Part shown: positions 37,273 through 47,500 of the stretch, in pieces
How the letters are laid out: each line of letters begins with the position of its first letter
Numbering within the stretch: the first letter of the stretch is position 1
Origin: Arthrobacter sp. H16F315
GTDB taxonomy: Bacteria > Actinomycetota > Actinomycetes > Actinomycetales > Micrococcaceae
Length of the DNA: 64,000 nucleotides
Assembly: GCF_024124825.1 (NCBI RefSeq)
Contig: NZ_JAMXSS010000002.1
Location: 1,240,001-1,304,000 of the forward strand
Direction: 5' to 3'
Program-made: the position numbers and the translations under genes
The notes under the pieces: model-generated
What the model saw: the letters and a program-made list of their open reading frames with translations, nothing else
Told to the model about the DNA's origin: nothing
Database searches by the model: none

Positions 37273-38096
37273 TTACGTGATGACCGGGTGCCGGATGGCG
37301 CGGTTCGCGGCGGTTTCGCCGCGGGCGGCGTTCTGCGCGGTGGTGAGGGCCGCGTCCAGGTTCTCCGAGAGGCCACGGCGGGCCTTGGCCGGGGAGCGGC
37401 GAAGGCACCGGCGCGGTGCGGGCCGGAATCAAGTCCGACGACGGCTTCGGCCAGGCGGATGCCCGCCGAGATGCCGTCCACAACGGGCACCCCGATCTGC
37501 CCTCGGAGTTCGCGGGCCAGCCCGGCGAGCGGCGCTCCGGCGAGGATCACGACGTCGGCCCCGTCCTCGGTGACGGCCTGGTGGCTGAGTGCCAGCAAGG
37601 CTGCCTTGAAGTCCTGCTGGACCGAGGCGATGCCGTGGAGGGCTTCGTTGAGGGAGCGGATCGATGCGAGCCGGCCGCCGAGGCCGAAGCGTTCCACGCA
37701 GTCCCGGTACCAGGGCCGGATCCGGTCCGAGATGGCGATGATGGAGAAGCGGTGTCCCTGCAGGGCGGCGGCGCAAAGGGCTGCCTCGGTGATGCCAAGG
37801 ACGGGGATGTCGGTGAGTTCCTTAAGTGCCGGCATCCCGGGGTCCCCGAAGGCGGCCACCACCACGGCGTCGACGCTGGTATCGGATCCCGGCCCGTCAC
37901 GGGTGTACTCCGCGACGATTTCTGCCACGGCTCCCGCCGCGATCAGCGACTCAAAACGGGTTTCGATGTATTCCACGCCGTATCCGGCGGTCCGGACCAC
38001 AAGTTCGGTGCCGGGGGCGGCGGAGCGTAGGGCTTCCGCCTCGATCAGCGCCGTAACGTCGTCGCTGATGTTGGGGTTGATAACAAGAAGTTTCAT
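37273..38096 (-). CDS. Asp/Glu/hydantoin racemase-family protein lacking both catalytic cysteines, frameshifted as sequenced
   Basis: About 274 residues after correction. N-terminal MKLLVINPNISDDVTALIEA is typical of hydantoin and allantoin racemases. In those, one Cys lies before FGDPG and a second in a GCAG-like loop. Here they read VVAAFGDPGM (Ala82) and VILAGAPLAG (Ala188), so the two-cysteine racemase mechanism is not available. The frame breaks at GGGG 37391-37394 (CCCC on the coding strand); one more base gives APPAKARRGLSENLDAALTT and a stop at 37273-37275. Its start overlaps the GntR stop (ATGA). It may bind a hydantoin-like ligand or catalyse a different reaction. Confidence 0.82.
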
Positions 38097-38776
38097 GGGT
38101 TCTTCCGATGAAGGGCGGGTTCTGTCCGGCTGAAATCCTCCGGAAACTGTTCACGGTATTTGCCGATGTGCGACGCCGATTGGGCGGCTGCCCGTTCCGG
38201 GTCGCCGCTGGCGATGGCGGCATAGAGGGCACGGTGTTCTTCGATGAGCTCCGGCAGGTCGCTGACGTGACGGAAGAGCCAGTGCATCCTGCCCTGGAGC
38301 GGTTCCAGCGCGGACCTGAGGAAGCCGTTGTCCGCGATCCGGGTGAGGGCATCGTGGAATTCGCTGTTGGCGCGGTGGGCTTCCATAATGTCGCCCCTGG
38401 CCAGGCAGCGGTCTGCCTCGTCCAGCAGGCCCTTGAGGCCGCCGAGGTCCTCCGCGGTAGCGCGGGCCGCGGCCAGGCGGCAGGCCAACACCTCAAGGGA
38501 CTGCCTGACGTCGAACAGATCCTCGACGTCTTTGGGGCTCAGGGTGCTGACCTCGGCCCCGCGGGCGCCCCGGTCGCTGATGAGCCCTTCCTGGCGGAGC
38601 ATGCGGAGCGCTTCGCGGACGGGGAGCCGGGAGACGTTGAATTCAGCGGCGAGGTCGCGTTCCACCAGCCTGGTGCCGGGAACGTAATGCCCTTCGAAGA
38701 TCCTGGTGCGGAGGGTGTCCCGGACGGACTCCCGAAGGGGGCGTTCCTTGTCCTGGGTCTGTTCTGCGCTGTGCAT
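38093..38776 (-). CDS. GntR-family regulator with FCD domain
   Basis: A 227-residue regulator. The winged HTH at 15-80 contains GTRLVERDLAAEFNVSRLPV and REALRMLRQEGL. The all-helical FCD effector domain follows (DLFDVRQSLEVLACRLAAAR), with metal/ligand positions suggested by EFHDALTR and HRALYAAI. Such regulators respond to small organic acids. It is the second gene of the MFS-GntR-racemase-hydantoinase-decarboxylase operon, and the twin palindrome at 40335-40363 upstream of the MFS gene is the natural operator candidate. ATG 38776 is used because it starts just before the domain. Confidence 0.9.
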   Translation of the reverse strand: MHSAEQTQDKERPLRESVRDTLRTRIFEGHYVPGTRLVERDLAAEFNVSRLPVREALRMLRQEGLISDRGARGAEVSTLSPKDVEDLFDVRQSLEVLACRLAAARATAEDLGGLKGLLDEADRCLARGDIMEAHRANSEFHDALTRIADNGFLRSALEPLQGRMHWLFRHVSDLPELIEEHRALYAAIASGDPERAAAQSASHIGKYREQFPEDFSRTEPALHRKNP

Positions 38777-38844
38777 GTTTCTCCACTTTCGGTTCTTTTC
38801 CGGCATTGCGTTCCCGGCTTCAGGAACAGGTGCGTGTGGCCAGC

Positions 38845-40185
38845 TTAGACAGGTAGCCGCTTGTTGTAGTTCAGGGTCAGCACGGAGACGCCCATGATGA
38901 TCGCGGATCCGACGAAGTACAGCAGCGCCCAGGTGTAGGAGCCGGTGGCGCCCACGATCAGGCCGACCGCGATGGGGGTCACGAAGCCGGAGATGTTGCC
39001 GCTGAAGTTCATCGCGCCGCCGAGGACGCCGGCGTTGGTCCGGCCGCCCAGGATGGAGGGAATGCTCCAGAACAGGCCCACCCAGCGGAGGAAGAACATC
39101 ACCACGGACAGGAGCACCACGGCGGTGGTGGGATCGGCCACGACAGTGACGCCAATCAGGCCGCCGATCACAACCACGCTGGAGGTGCCCAGGAGTGTGC
39201 GCATCACGCGGTTGGCGGAGGCGCCGGTGGACTGCCACTTGTCGGCGATCGCGCCGCCCAGGATTTCCCCGACGAAGCCGGCACCGAAGATTACGAAGGT
39301 GGACCAGCCGATGGTCTTCAGGTCAAAGCCCTTGTCCTGGGCCAGGTAGAGCGGGCCCCAGGTCAGGAGTCCGTAGAAGACGCCGTTGAAGCCCAGCCAG
39401 CCGAAGCACATGGCCCAGAAGGAACGGAACTTCAGGTAGGGCAGGAGTGCGCGCTTGCCCTTGCTTCCGTCGAGCTCGGCCGCGGCGTCCTCGGCAGCGT
39501 GGGATGCTTCGATGTATTCAGCCTCGGCAGCATTGACCCCGCGGTGCTGGCGGGGGTTGTCCCGGACGTACCACCAGACGGCAAGGCCCATCAGTACGGT
39601 GGCGGCGCCGGCCATGATGAATGCGATGCGCCAGCTGCCGGTGGAAGCGATTAGGCCGGCAATCAGGATGCCGCCCAGGCCGGCGCCAAGGGGCGCGCCG
39701 GCGTCGAGGATCGTGGCGCCGCGTCCGCGCTCTGATTTGTGCATCCAGATGGCGTTGAGCTTGCCGCCGGCCGGCATAACGCCGGCTTCCGTGACGCCGA
39801 TGCCCAGCCGGGCAATGAACATGCTGATGAAGCCGCCGGCCAGCCCGGACGCTGCCGTGGCCGCGCCCCAGCCAACACAGGACGCCGTCATGACCTTGCG
39901 GGGACCGAATTTGTCGATCAGGAGGCCTACCGGGACCTGCATCAGCGCGTAGGTCCAGAAGAAGGCGGAGAGCAGGAGGCCCACAAGTTCGGGGGCGAGG
40001 TTGAATTCTTTCTGGATGATCGGCAGGGCCACCGAGATGGAGCCCCGGTCGATGTAGTTGACGGCGACCAGGACCAGCAGGAGCAGGAACATTTTCCAGC
40101 GGACGTTGGTGCGACGTTGCACGCCGTCCTTGCCGGTCTTGTCGTCGGGGAGGGGTACTGCGGTTTCAGTATTTTGAACAGACAC
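38845..40185 (-). CDS. MFS transporter, anion:cation symporter (ACS)-like
   Basis: A 446-residue, 12-helix carrier. It shows VAVNYIDRGSISVALPIIQK (the NY-DR motif of the ACS/phthalate-permease group), LIDKFGPRKVMTASCVGW after helix 2 and ARLGIGVTEAGVMPAG in helix 4-5. The start is GTG 40185, preceded by AAAGGAG at a seven-base distance; the longer frame would run through the operator and is rejected. These carriers import organic anions such as hexuronates, galactonate or tricarballylate. As first gene of the hydantoinase operon it probably brings in the operon's substrate. Confidence 0.9.
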   Translation of the reverse strand: MSVQNTETAVPLPDDKTGKDGVQRRTNVRWKMFLLLLVLVAVNYIDRGSISVALPIIQKEFNLAPELVGLLLSAFFWTYALMQVPVGLLIDKFGPRKVMTASCVGWGAATAASGLAGGFISMFIARLGIGVTEAGVMPAGGKLNAIWMHKSERGRGATILDAGAPLGAGLGGILIAGLIASTGSWRIAFIMAGAATVLMGLAVWWYVRDNPRQHRGVNAAEAEYIEASHAAEDAAAELDGSKGKRALLPYLKFRSFWAMCFGWLGFNGVFYGLLTWGPLYLAQDKGFDLKTIGWSTFVIFGAGFVGEILGGAIADKWQSTGASANRVMRTLLGTSSVVVIGGLIGVTVVADPTTAVVLLSVVMFFLRWVGLFWSIPSILGGRTNAGVLGGAMNFSGNISGFVTPIAVGLIVGATGSYTWALLYFVGSAIIMGVSVLTLNYNKRLPV

Positions 40186-40334
40186 AACTTCTCCTTTGCA
40201 GAGAGGAAGATTGCAGGCGGGGAAAAAAGACGTGGGTGTTCGCGGGGCAGGAGGCCGGTTGGTGGGGCACCCTGGGTCCAATCCGGACGCGCCGGGCAAG
40301 TAACTGACTGCGGCTCGGGATCCGTAACGCGATC

Positions 40335-40363
40335 TTTTGGGATCCCATTTTGGGATCCCAAAA
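40335..40363. promoter_or_regulatory. Twin operator: two GGGATCCC palindromes 13 bp apart
   Basis: TTTTGGGATCCCA (40335-40347) is followed directly by the perfect 16-base palindrome TTTTGGGATCCCAAAA (40348-40363). The centres are 13 bases apart. They lie 150 bases upstream of the MFS start in an AT-rich pocket. Tandem short palindromes in front of an operon that encodes an FCD-type GntR regulator suggest autoregulation. Confidence 0.7.
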
Positions 40364-40516
40364 TTCAGAGTAGAAGTGACCTCCGCCACTGTCAAGGGAT
40401 TTTCCTGCGTCGTGGCCCAGCCGGGCCAAATAACCGATTGTGACTGCCATGGGGGATCGTCTCACTGCGCGGTTGGGCCGGGCGCGGAGGCGTGAGGGGC
40501 CGGGTGATGGGCGCGC

Positions 40517-40549
40517 AGAAGGGCCCGCGGCGGCGCCGCGGGCCCTTCT
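40517..40549. terminator. Terminator after the alpha/beta hydrolase gene
   Basis: A perfect 15-base stem (AGAAGGGCCCGCGGC at 40517-40531 with its complement at 40535-40549) and a three-base loop. On the minus strand it follows the hydrolase stop by 60 bases. The rest of 40364-40609 shows no gene. Confidence 0.8.
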
Positions 40550-40609
40550 TGTGCTGCGTCGGGAGCTGTCGTGCCCGACTGCCTCGGTATCCCGGCGAAC
40601 CGGGCGGCG

Positions 40610-41476
<867 letters not shown>

Positions 41477-41560
41477 TCAGTTTGTGCGGGAGCGGCACGG
41501 TCCAGCTGCCACTGTAGGGAACCAACGCCGTCCGGCCAGCGAGTGTTCCCAGGGCCGCAT

Positions 41561-41590
41561 TTGGTGCGGGCATACCCCTGGGGGTATAGT
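41561..41590 (+). promoter_or_regulatory. Promoter with CsoR/CstR-type palindrome ATACCCC-TG-GGGGTAT
   Basis: A perfect 16-base palindrome at 41572-41587 overlaps the -10 (TATAGT, 41585-41590); a -35-like TTGGTG lies 18 bases upstream (41561-41566). ATACCCC/GGGGTAT is the pattern bound by CsoR-family repressors, which sense copper or persulfide. It controls the Cys-rich small protein that starts 33 bases downstream. No csoR gene lies in this window. Confidence 0.7.
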
Positions 41591-41622
41591 CGTCGTGACG
41601 GACCTACCCAAAGGAGAACCAG

Positions 41623-41790
41623 ATGTGCCGACAGGTTGCATGCAAGAAGTGCGGTAAGACCACCTGGGCGGGCTGCGGCCAGCACGTTGACCAGGTCATG
41701 CGGGGCGTCAAGGGCGCCGACCGCTGCAAGGGTCACGAGGGTGAAGTCAGCACCAAGACCGGCTTCTTCGCCAAGCTCTTCGGCCGCTAA
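41623..41790 (+). CDS. Small Cys-rich conserved protein (55 aa)
   Basis: A short gene with a strong site (AAAGGAG, ten bases before ATG 41623). The product starts MCRQVACKKCGKTTWAGCGQ; cysteines at 2, 7, 10 and 18 plus His21 and a later Cys-His pair (RCKGHEG) suggest a zinc- or copper-binding knuckle. Similar tiny proteins with a KCGKxTWAGCG core occur in many bacteria and have no known function. The CsoR-type palindrome in its promoter hints at induction by copper or reactive sulfur. A convergent terminator follows. Confidence 0.8.
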   Translation: MCRQVACKKCGKTTWAGCGQHVDQVMRGVKGADRCKGHEGEVSTKTGFFAKLFGR

Positions 41791-41807
41791 ACCGATTCTC
41801 CCGCCGG

Positions 41808-41855
41808 AACGAAAAGGTCCCTGCCGCACCCGCTGCAGCAGGGGCCTTTTCCGTT
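41808..41855. terminator. Bidirectional terminator
   Basis: AACGAAAAGG...CCCTGC (41808-41824) pairs with GCAGGGG...CCTTTTCCGTT (41838-41855) with one or two mismatches, giving A and T tracts at the two ends. It lies between the convergent Cys-rich protein and serine hydrolase genes. Confidence 0.7.
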
Positions 41856-41863
41856 AACCGGCC

Positions 41864-42766
41864 CTAGTCCAGCAGCGCCCTCGCCACCACGTCGGTCAGT
41901 TCGTGGATCACGGCCAACCGTTCCTCGCTCTCGAGGTCCTCGCCCCAGGTGTAAATCGTGAGCGCGTAGGACCGCTCGCCGGCGGTCAGGAGCGCCGCGT
42001 CGTGGACGTAGCCCTCCACCTCGCCGTACTTGTGCTGCACAGTGATCTCCGGGCCGACTGCGGCGGGAATGAGCCGTTCGTTGTTGGTCTCCTGCATGTA
42101 GCCCAGCAGCTCCCGGGTGTGCTCCGCGTTGAGCAGCTGCCCGGTGGACAGTTGCTGGAGCAACCCCGCCATCTCGGCCGGTGTCAGCAGGTTCAGTTCC
42201 GGGTCGTAGCTGATCCCGATCGATGCGGCGTACGCGATCAGCTTCGGGTAGCCGATGTCCTGCATCAGTAGCAGCCAGGAGTCGTCGCTGCTCGTGTTGA
42301 CCATCGCCTGGAGCTGGAACGCGGCGTCATAGCTGCCCAGCGGCGCGTCCAGGGATTTCTCGCCGGTTTCCACCAGATGGTAGTAGGCAGCCGCCGTGAT
42401 GATCTTTGCCGTGCTCGCTGCCACAAATTCGGCCCCGTCGCCGTAGCTGCGCGGCTCCCCGCCGCGGGTGTCCGCCACTGCGACGCCGATCCGGTAGCGG
42501 GAGTTCTCGGCCAGGATCCGCGGGATCTCGGCGTCGAGGTCGACGGCGGCCCGCGGAGCCTGCGCCGCCGGAGCCGCACCGGGCTGACCGGGCCACTGGT
42601 CCTTCAGGCTGGACAGGAAGCCCGAGGCCGGAACGGGACCGGTGCGCACAACGGCCAGGATTCCCACGCCGAGCAGCACCAGGACCGTCGCCGCCCAGAC
42701 CAGGAGCAGCTTGCTCCGGGCGCTGAGGGTTTTGGCGGCCGGGCGGGAGGGTCCCGAGGTGTTCAT
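41864..42766 (-). CDS. Secreted/anchored serine hydrolase, class A beta-lactamase-like
   Basis: A 300-residue protein with an N-terminal membrane helix (LLLVWAATVLVLLGVGILAV, about 20-40) and an extracellular penicillin-binding-type domain. The nucleophile Ser-x-x-Lys is ASTAKIITAAAYY; the second element appears as TSSDDSW and the third as QHKYGEVEG in place of KTG. The active site is thus conserved in the first box and modified in the third, common in serine hydrolases annotated as beta-lactamase-like that do not hydrolyse beta-lactams. A cell-wall or ester-hydrolysing role is possible. It is a single gene. Confidence 0.8.
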   Translation of the reverse strand: MNTSGPSRPAAKTLSARSKLLLVWAATVLVLLGVGILAVVRTGPVPASGFLSSLKDQWPGQPGAAPAAQAPRAAVDLDAEIPRILAENSRYRIGVAVADTRGGEPRSYGDGAEFVAASTAKIITAAAYYHLVETGEKSLDAPLGSYDAAFQLQAMVNTSSDDSWLLLMQDIGYPKLIAYAASIGISYDPELNLLTPAEMAGLLQQLSTGQLLNAEHTRELLGYMQETNNERLIPAAVGPEITVQHKYGEVEGYVHDAALLTAGERSYALTIYTWGEDLESEERLAVIHELTDVVARALLD

Positions 42767-42957
42767 GGTGCAGGACCTTCCGGGTCAACAAGAGGGGGAT
42801 TCCTTGAAATGTATGCCGGGAGGCGGGGCAAGTCCACGCCCCGCGCGGGGCGGCGCCAAGCTGAGGGGAAACTCCCAGCTCTGACTTTGTCTGGCGTGCC
42901 ACGGCGGTCGGCGCAGCCTGCGCCGTCGGCCCGTGCGGCCCCGCTAGGCTGGCAGTT

Positions 42958-43878
42958 ATGCCGAGGAAAATTACTGTCAGCCTGCCGGATGCGACCCTGC
43001 GCCAGTACCTCAGGCCGCACCCCGACGTCGACGTCGTCGAGTGGGACCTGTCCGGGGAACCTCCCCGGCCGCGGATCGACATTGTGGTGCCGCCCTACAT
43101 GGGCGGTCCGGGCGTCCTGCGCAGCCTGGCGGCAGTGGAAACCGGGCTCGTGCAGGGCCAGTCGATTGGATATGACGGTGTTGCGGAGGCGCTGCCGCCG
43201 GGCCGGGTGTTTGCCAATGCCGCCGGCGTCCACGAAACCTCCACCGCGGAGCTGGCCCTTGCCCTGGTCCTGGCCAGCCAGCGCGAGTTCCCGCGGCAAC
43301 TGCAGAACCAGCAGGAGGGCCGCTGGGAGACCCGCTCCACGGCCGGCCTCGCGGACCGCAAGGTACTGCTGGTCGGCTACGGCGGCGTTGGCAAGGCGAT
43401 CGAGGACCGGCTCCTGCCCTTTGAAACCACCGTCACCCGCGTGGCCAGCACGGAACGGGCCGAGCCGCGGGGCCACGTCCACGGCATCACCGAACTGCCC
43501 GCCCTGCTGCCGGAGCACGACATTGTGATCGTGGCGGTCCCGCTCAACCACGCCACGCATCACCTCATCGACGATGCCTTCCTCGCGGCCATGCCCGACG
43601 GCGCCTTGCTGGTCAACGTGGCCCGCGGACCCGTCGCGGATACCGAAGCCCTGATCCGGCATACCGCCACTGGCCGGATCCGGGCGGCCCTGGACGTCAC
43701 TGATCCGGAGCCGCTGCCGCAGGACCACCCGCTGTGGCGGACGCCAGGCGTGATCATCAGCCCGCATGTGGGCGGGGACACCTCTGCGATGCTCCCGCGG
43801 ATGGGCCGGCTGCTCCAGCGGCAGATCGACCTGATGCTGACGGGCGAGCCGCCGGCGAACGTGGTGCTGGGCAGCTAA
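42958..43878 (+). CDS. D-isomer-specific 2-hydroxyacid dehydrogenase
   Basis: A 306-residue NAD(P)-dependent reductase of 2-keto acids. The nucleotide-binding motif is VLLVGYGGVGKAIEDRLLPF. The catalytic Arg is in LLVNVARGPVADTEAL, the Glu in ALDVTDPEPLPQDHPL and the His in IISPHVGGDTSAM. Closest in style to glyoxylate/hydroxypyruvate or phosphoglycerate dehydrogenase-like short members. It stands alone; the 190-base gap upstream holds the promoters of this gene and the divergent serine hydrolase. Confidence 0.92.
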   Translation: MPRKITVSLPDATLRQYLRPHPDVDVVEWDLSGEPPRPRIDIVVPPYMGGPGVLRSLAAVETGLVQGQSIGYDGVAEALPPGRVFANAAGVHETSTAELALALVLASQREFPRQLQNQQEGRWETRSTAGLADRKVLLVGYGGVGKAIEDRLLPFETTVTRVASTERAEPRGHVHGITELPALLPEHDIVIVAVPLNHATHHLIDDAFLAAMPDGALLVNVARGPVADTEALIRHTATGRIRAALDVTDPEPLPQDHPLWRTPGVIISPHVGGDTSAMLPRMGRLLQRQIDLMLTGEPPANVVLGS

Positions 43879-43944
43879 ACCAGCTGCGGGCCGGCCCGCT
43901 CCTTAGTTATCCCCGTAAAGAAACCGTTCGCTCATTGGTCTGGG

Positions 43945-44238
43945 GTGCCGGGCAACAATTCGGGTACGCCCGCCTTTGCAGTGAACCCGTCCAGCGCGAA
44001 GGCCGGCGGCAAGGTGACGGTCAGGGCACCAGACGCTGACTGCAATCCCCGCTACGGCCAGAACGCCAGCATCCAGGTGACTGTCACCGATGCGACGAGC
44101 GTCGCGGTCACTGAGCATCACCCGTTAGGGCCGGCCGGCATCTGCCCACCCCCCGCGAGATCGTCACTTCACAGCCCTCCGAGCCAATCCTTCCCTGACG
44201 CGGGGCAGCTATTCGAGGCCGGCAGGGATGAGAGCTAA
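43945..44238 (+). other. Possible remnant of a secreted Ig-like-domain protein gene; otherwise empty gap
   Basis: The 635-base gap before the multicopper oxidase contains one open frame of 97 codons. Its first half reads TPAFAVNPSSAKAGGKVTVR and DCNPRYGQNASIQVTVTDAT, like one beta-sandwich repeat of actinobacterial cell-surface proteins (a PSS.A..GG.VTV pattern with a Cys). There is no signal peptide, no ribosome site and no similar second half, so it may be a fragment left by rearrangement. The rest (44240-44513) holds no gene and must carry the promoter of the oxidase, which I could not pinpoint. Confidence 0.3.
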
Positions 44239-44513
44239 ACGACCCTGAGCAGCCTGCGGTCCAAGCGTCGTGGGCGGTGGCGAACCGGGCCGCCGTGGTC
44301 CGTTGCAGGTATGGAAAGACGGCAGCCCTGAACGCTCCGGGTGGCGTTCCCCCAATGATGCAACCCGGGGCGGGTATGCAGCCAAAGATCCTGCGTAGGG
44401 GGGTGGAAAGACGGGTAGCGGGTACGCGAGTCCCAGGCGTGGCCACCATCGTATGCTCTGGTTCGGCGGGGGTATCCAGTCAGAAAGCGCTCCGATTGTT
44501 AGGGGAACCAACC

Positions 44514-47500
44514 ATGCAACCATCTGCCCGCCCACCCTTCCATCGGGCCCCGAGGCGCCGCTTGCCCAGGACGGCCATCATCGTGGCGCTCGCGCTGCTG
44601 ATCAGCAGCTTCGGCCCCTTGGGGGGGATGCACAACCTCTTCCGGCCCGATGTGGCCGAGGCCGCGGTTCCCTCGAGCGCCACAGATATGACGAAGGTAC
44701 CGCACTACTTTGGCCCCTACCCCAACTGGGCGAACAGCCCTCAAACGTTGGCGGACGCGATGGTGAAGATCAGCGTCGGGACCCCGACCCCGGTCCTGTT
44801 CGGCAACCCGCTGGTCGAGCGCAAGTACGCAACCGACTACGCGAAGCCGACGGGTGAGTTGGGTCCGGTGCTGGTGGTGCTCGACCATACCAAGCTGCCT
44901 GCCGGCACCCTCAACGACTTTCAGAGCTGGAACCAGGGCACCGCCGGAGCGAGCCCGACCACCTCGGCGGGCAACACCTTCTACGCGCTGGTGCTCCGAC
45001 CCACCGGCACCGCGGGGGAGTACACCGTCGTCTACGCCAGCAATGAGCTGAAGGTGCCCACCCCGACGGTGAGCACCGGTGAGGTCGAGACCTATTCCGT
45101 GCCAGCGGTGACGGTGCAGAAGGACGACGTGATCGGCTTCTACGGCCAGGGCATTCCGATCGACACCGGAGTCCCCGCCAATGGAGACACCCTGAGCACA
45201 CCGGCGAGCGGTGACCCGGCGCTGGCCACCAACGTCGCCCCGGCCAAGGACAGCACGGTCAAGCTCGGTGCCTCGAACTACCCGGACTTCTCCCACGACC
45301 GCACGTACTCCTTTGGGGCCGACGTCACGCCGAGCATCACCGACCCGGGCACGGGTGCGGAAGCGACGGCCGCGGTCGACCCGAAGACGGGCGCCATCTC
45401 CGGTGTCACCGTGACCAGCCCGGGCGCTGGCTACGTGGTCCCGCCCACTGTGGAGATCACGACCGCTGGCGTCACCCCGACCACGGTGGCCAAGGCCACC
45501 GCCAAGATCGCCACCGGCGTCATCACCAGCATCGACGTCAACGAGACCGGCTACGGGTTCACCGCGCCATCCGTGACCCTGGCGGGCGGGAATCCCACTG
45601 CGGGCTCCGAGGCGCATGCGCTGGCCAGCGGTACAGTCGACAACCTGAAGCTGACCGACGGCGGCAAGGGCTATCAGGCCCAGCCGCTGGTGAACATCTC
45701 CAAGCCTGACCTCGCCGACGGCGAGCAGGCCACCGGCAGCGCAACGATGGACGCCAACGGCGTGGTCACCGGCGTCGGGATTGCGAACGCCGGCAGCGGG
45801 TACACCTCAGCCCCTACCGTGACCGTCAGCGACGCCAGCAAGACCGCTCCCGACCAGGAGGCCAAGGTTGAGGCCACCATCGGCGTTACCCGCATCGACG
45901 TCACCGACGGCGGCGCGGGCTACGGTTCAGCACCGACCGTGACGATCGCCGACACCGTAGGCACTCCAGACAAGGGCGCCAGCGCCACCGCCAAGGTGGC
46001 GGTCAAGGGCTCGGTTACCGACATTGTGGTCACTACCCCCGGAGCGGGATACCTCACCCCGGGGATCAAGAAGTTCGTCGACACCCTTCCGGGGCAGGGA
46101 GAGGCGAACGCCAACGACCTGGGCCAGTACATCCCGGTCGCGGTGCCGGACACCACTACCTACCCCGGCACCGACTACTACGAGATCGCGGTCGTGCAGT
46201 ACCGGATGAAGTTCCACCGGGACCTGCCGGCCACTTTGCTCCGCGGGTACGTTCAGCTCTCGACCAGCGTCGTCCCGGGCAAGAAGGTCGCCCTCGGCAA
46301 CGCCAACCTCGACCCCGCCATTCCCGACAGTCCCATCAGCTTCAGCGGAGTGGATAAGCCGCACTACCTGGGCCCTACGATCATCGCCACGAAGAACAAG
46401 CCCGTCCGGGTACTGTTCCGCAACCTGCTGCCCACCGGCGTGGATGGTGACCTGTTCCTTCCGGTCGACACCTCTGTGATGGGTGCGGGTGCCGGTCCCA
46501 GCATGATGACGCTGGACCCCACCACCAAGATCCCGGTGGACATGGCGAAGGATGAGAAGAGCGTCCTCGACGGCGTGCGCAACCCGATGTGCGGCGAGAC
46601 GCCGAAGCCGACTACTTGCTACTCGGAGAACCGTGCCACATTGCACCTGCACGGCGGTATCACCCCGTGGATCAGCGACGGCACGCCGCACCAGTGGGTC
46701 ACCCCGACCGGTGAGAACACCGCGTACCCGAAGGGCGTGAGCGTCAGCAATGTGCCGGACATGCCGGATCCCGGCCCCGGCGCAGAGACCTTCTTCTACA
46801 CCAACCAGCAGAGCGCGCGGATGATGTTCTACCACGACCACTCGTGGGGCATCACGCGGCTCAACGTGTACGCCGGCGAGGAAGCCGGCTACATGATCAC
46901 CGACGACACCGAGCAGAAGCTGATGGCTCCCGGTGGGGCCCTCGACGGTCTCGGCATGGGGACCTCGCTCACCATCCAGGACAAGACCTTCGTGCCGAGC
47001 GCGAAGCGGATGGCCCAGCTTGACCCGACCTGGGACCCGAAGAAGTGGGGCGGTGAGGGCAACCTCTGGCAGCCGCACGTTTACATGCCCGCGCAGAACC
47101 CCAGCGACCCCAGCGGGATGAGTGCGTTCGGCCGCTGGTTCTACGGCCCATGGTTCTGGCCGCCGGCCAAGGACGCCAAGTACCCGCCGATGGCCAACCC
47201 CTACTACGACCCTGCCTGCGACCCTAACGTGGCTGACTTCTGCGAGCCGGCCCTGATCCCGTCGACACCCAACAACTCGGTCGGCATGGAGGCCTTCCAC
47301 GACACGCCGGTTGTGAACGGCACCGCCTACCCAACGACGACCATGGACCCGAAGACATACCGGTTCCGGATCCTCAATGGCTCCGATGACCGGTTCTGGA
47401 ACCTTTCCTGGTACGTCGCCGATCCCGCCACCGGCACCGAGGTCGCGCTGAAGTCCAGCGAGGTCTCGATGGCGCAGACCGACCCCGTCGTCACACCGAC

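Noticed and set aside
36720..38096. Single 458-codon frame running from the racemase-like gene into the hydantoinase gene, as if a fusion
   Set aside because: After the frame break the sequence is an out-of-frame Pro/Arg/Ser-rich reading; the racemase end and the separate hydantoinase start are both clear in their own frames.
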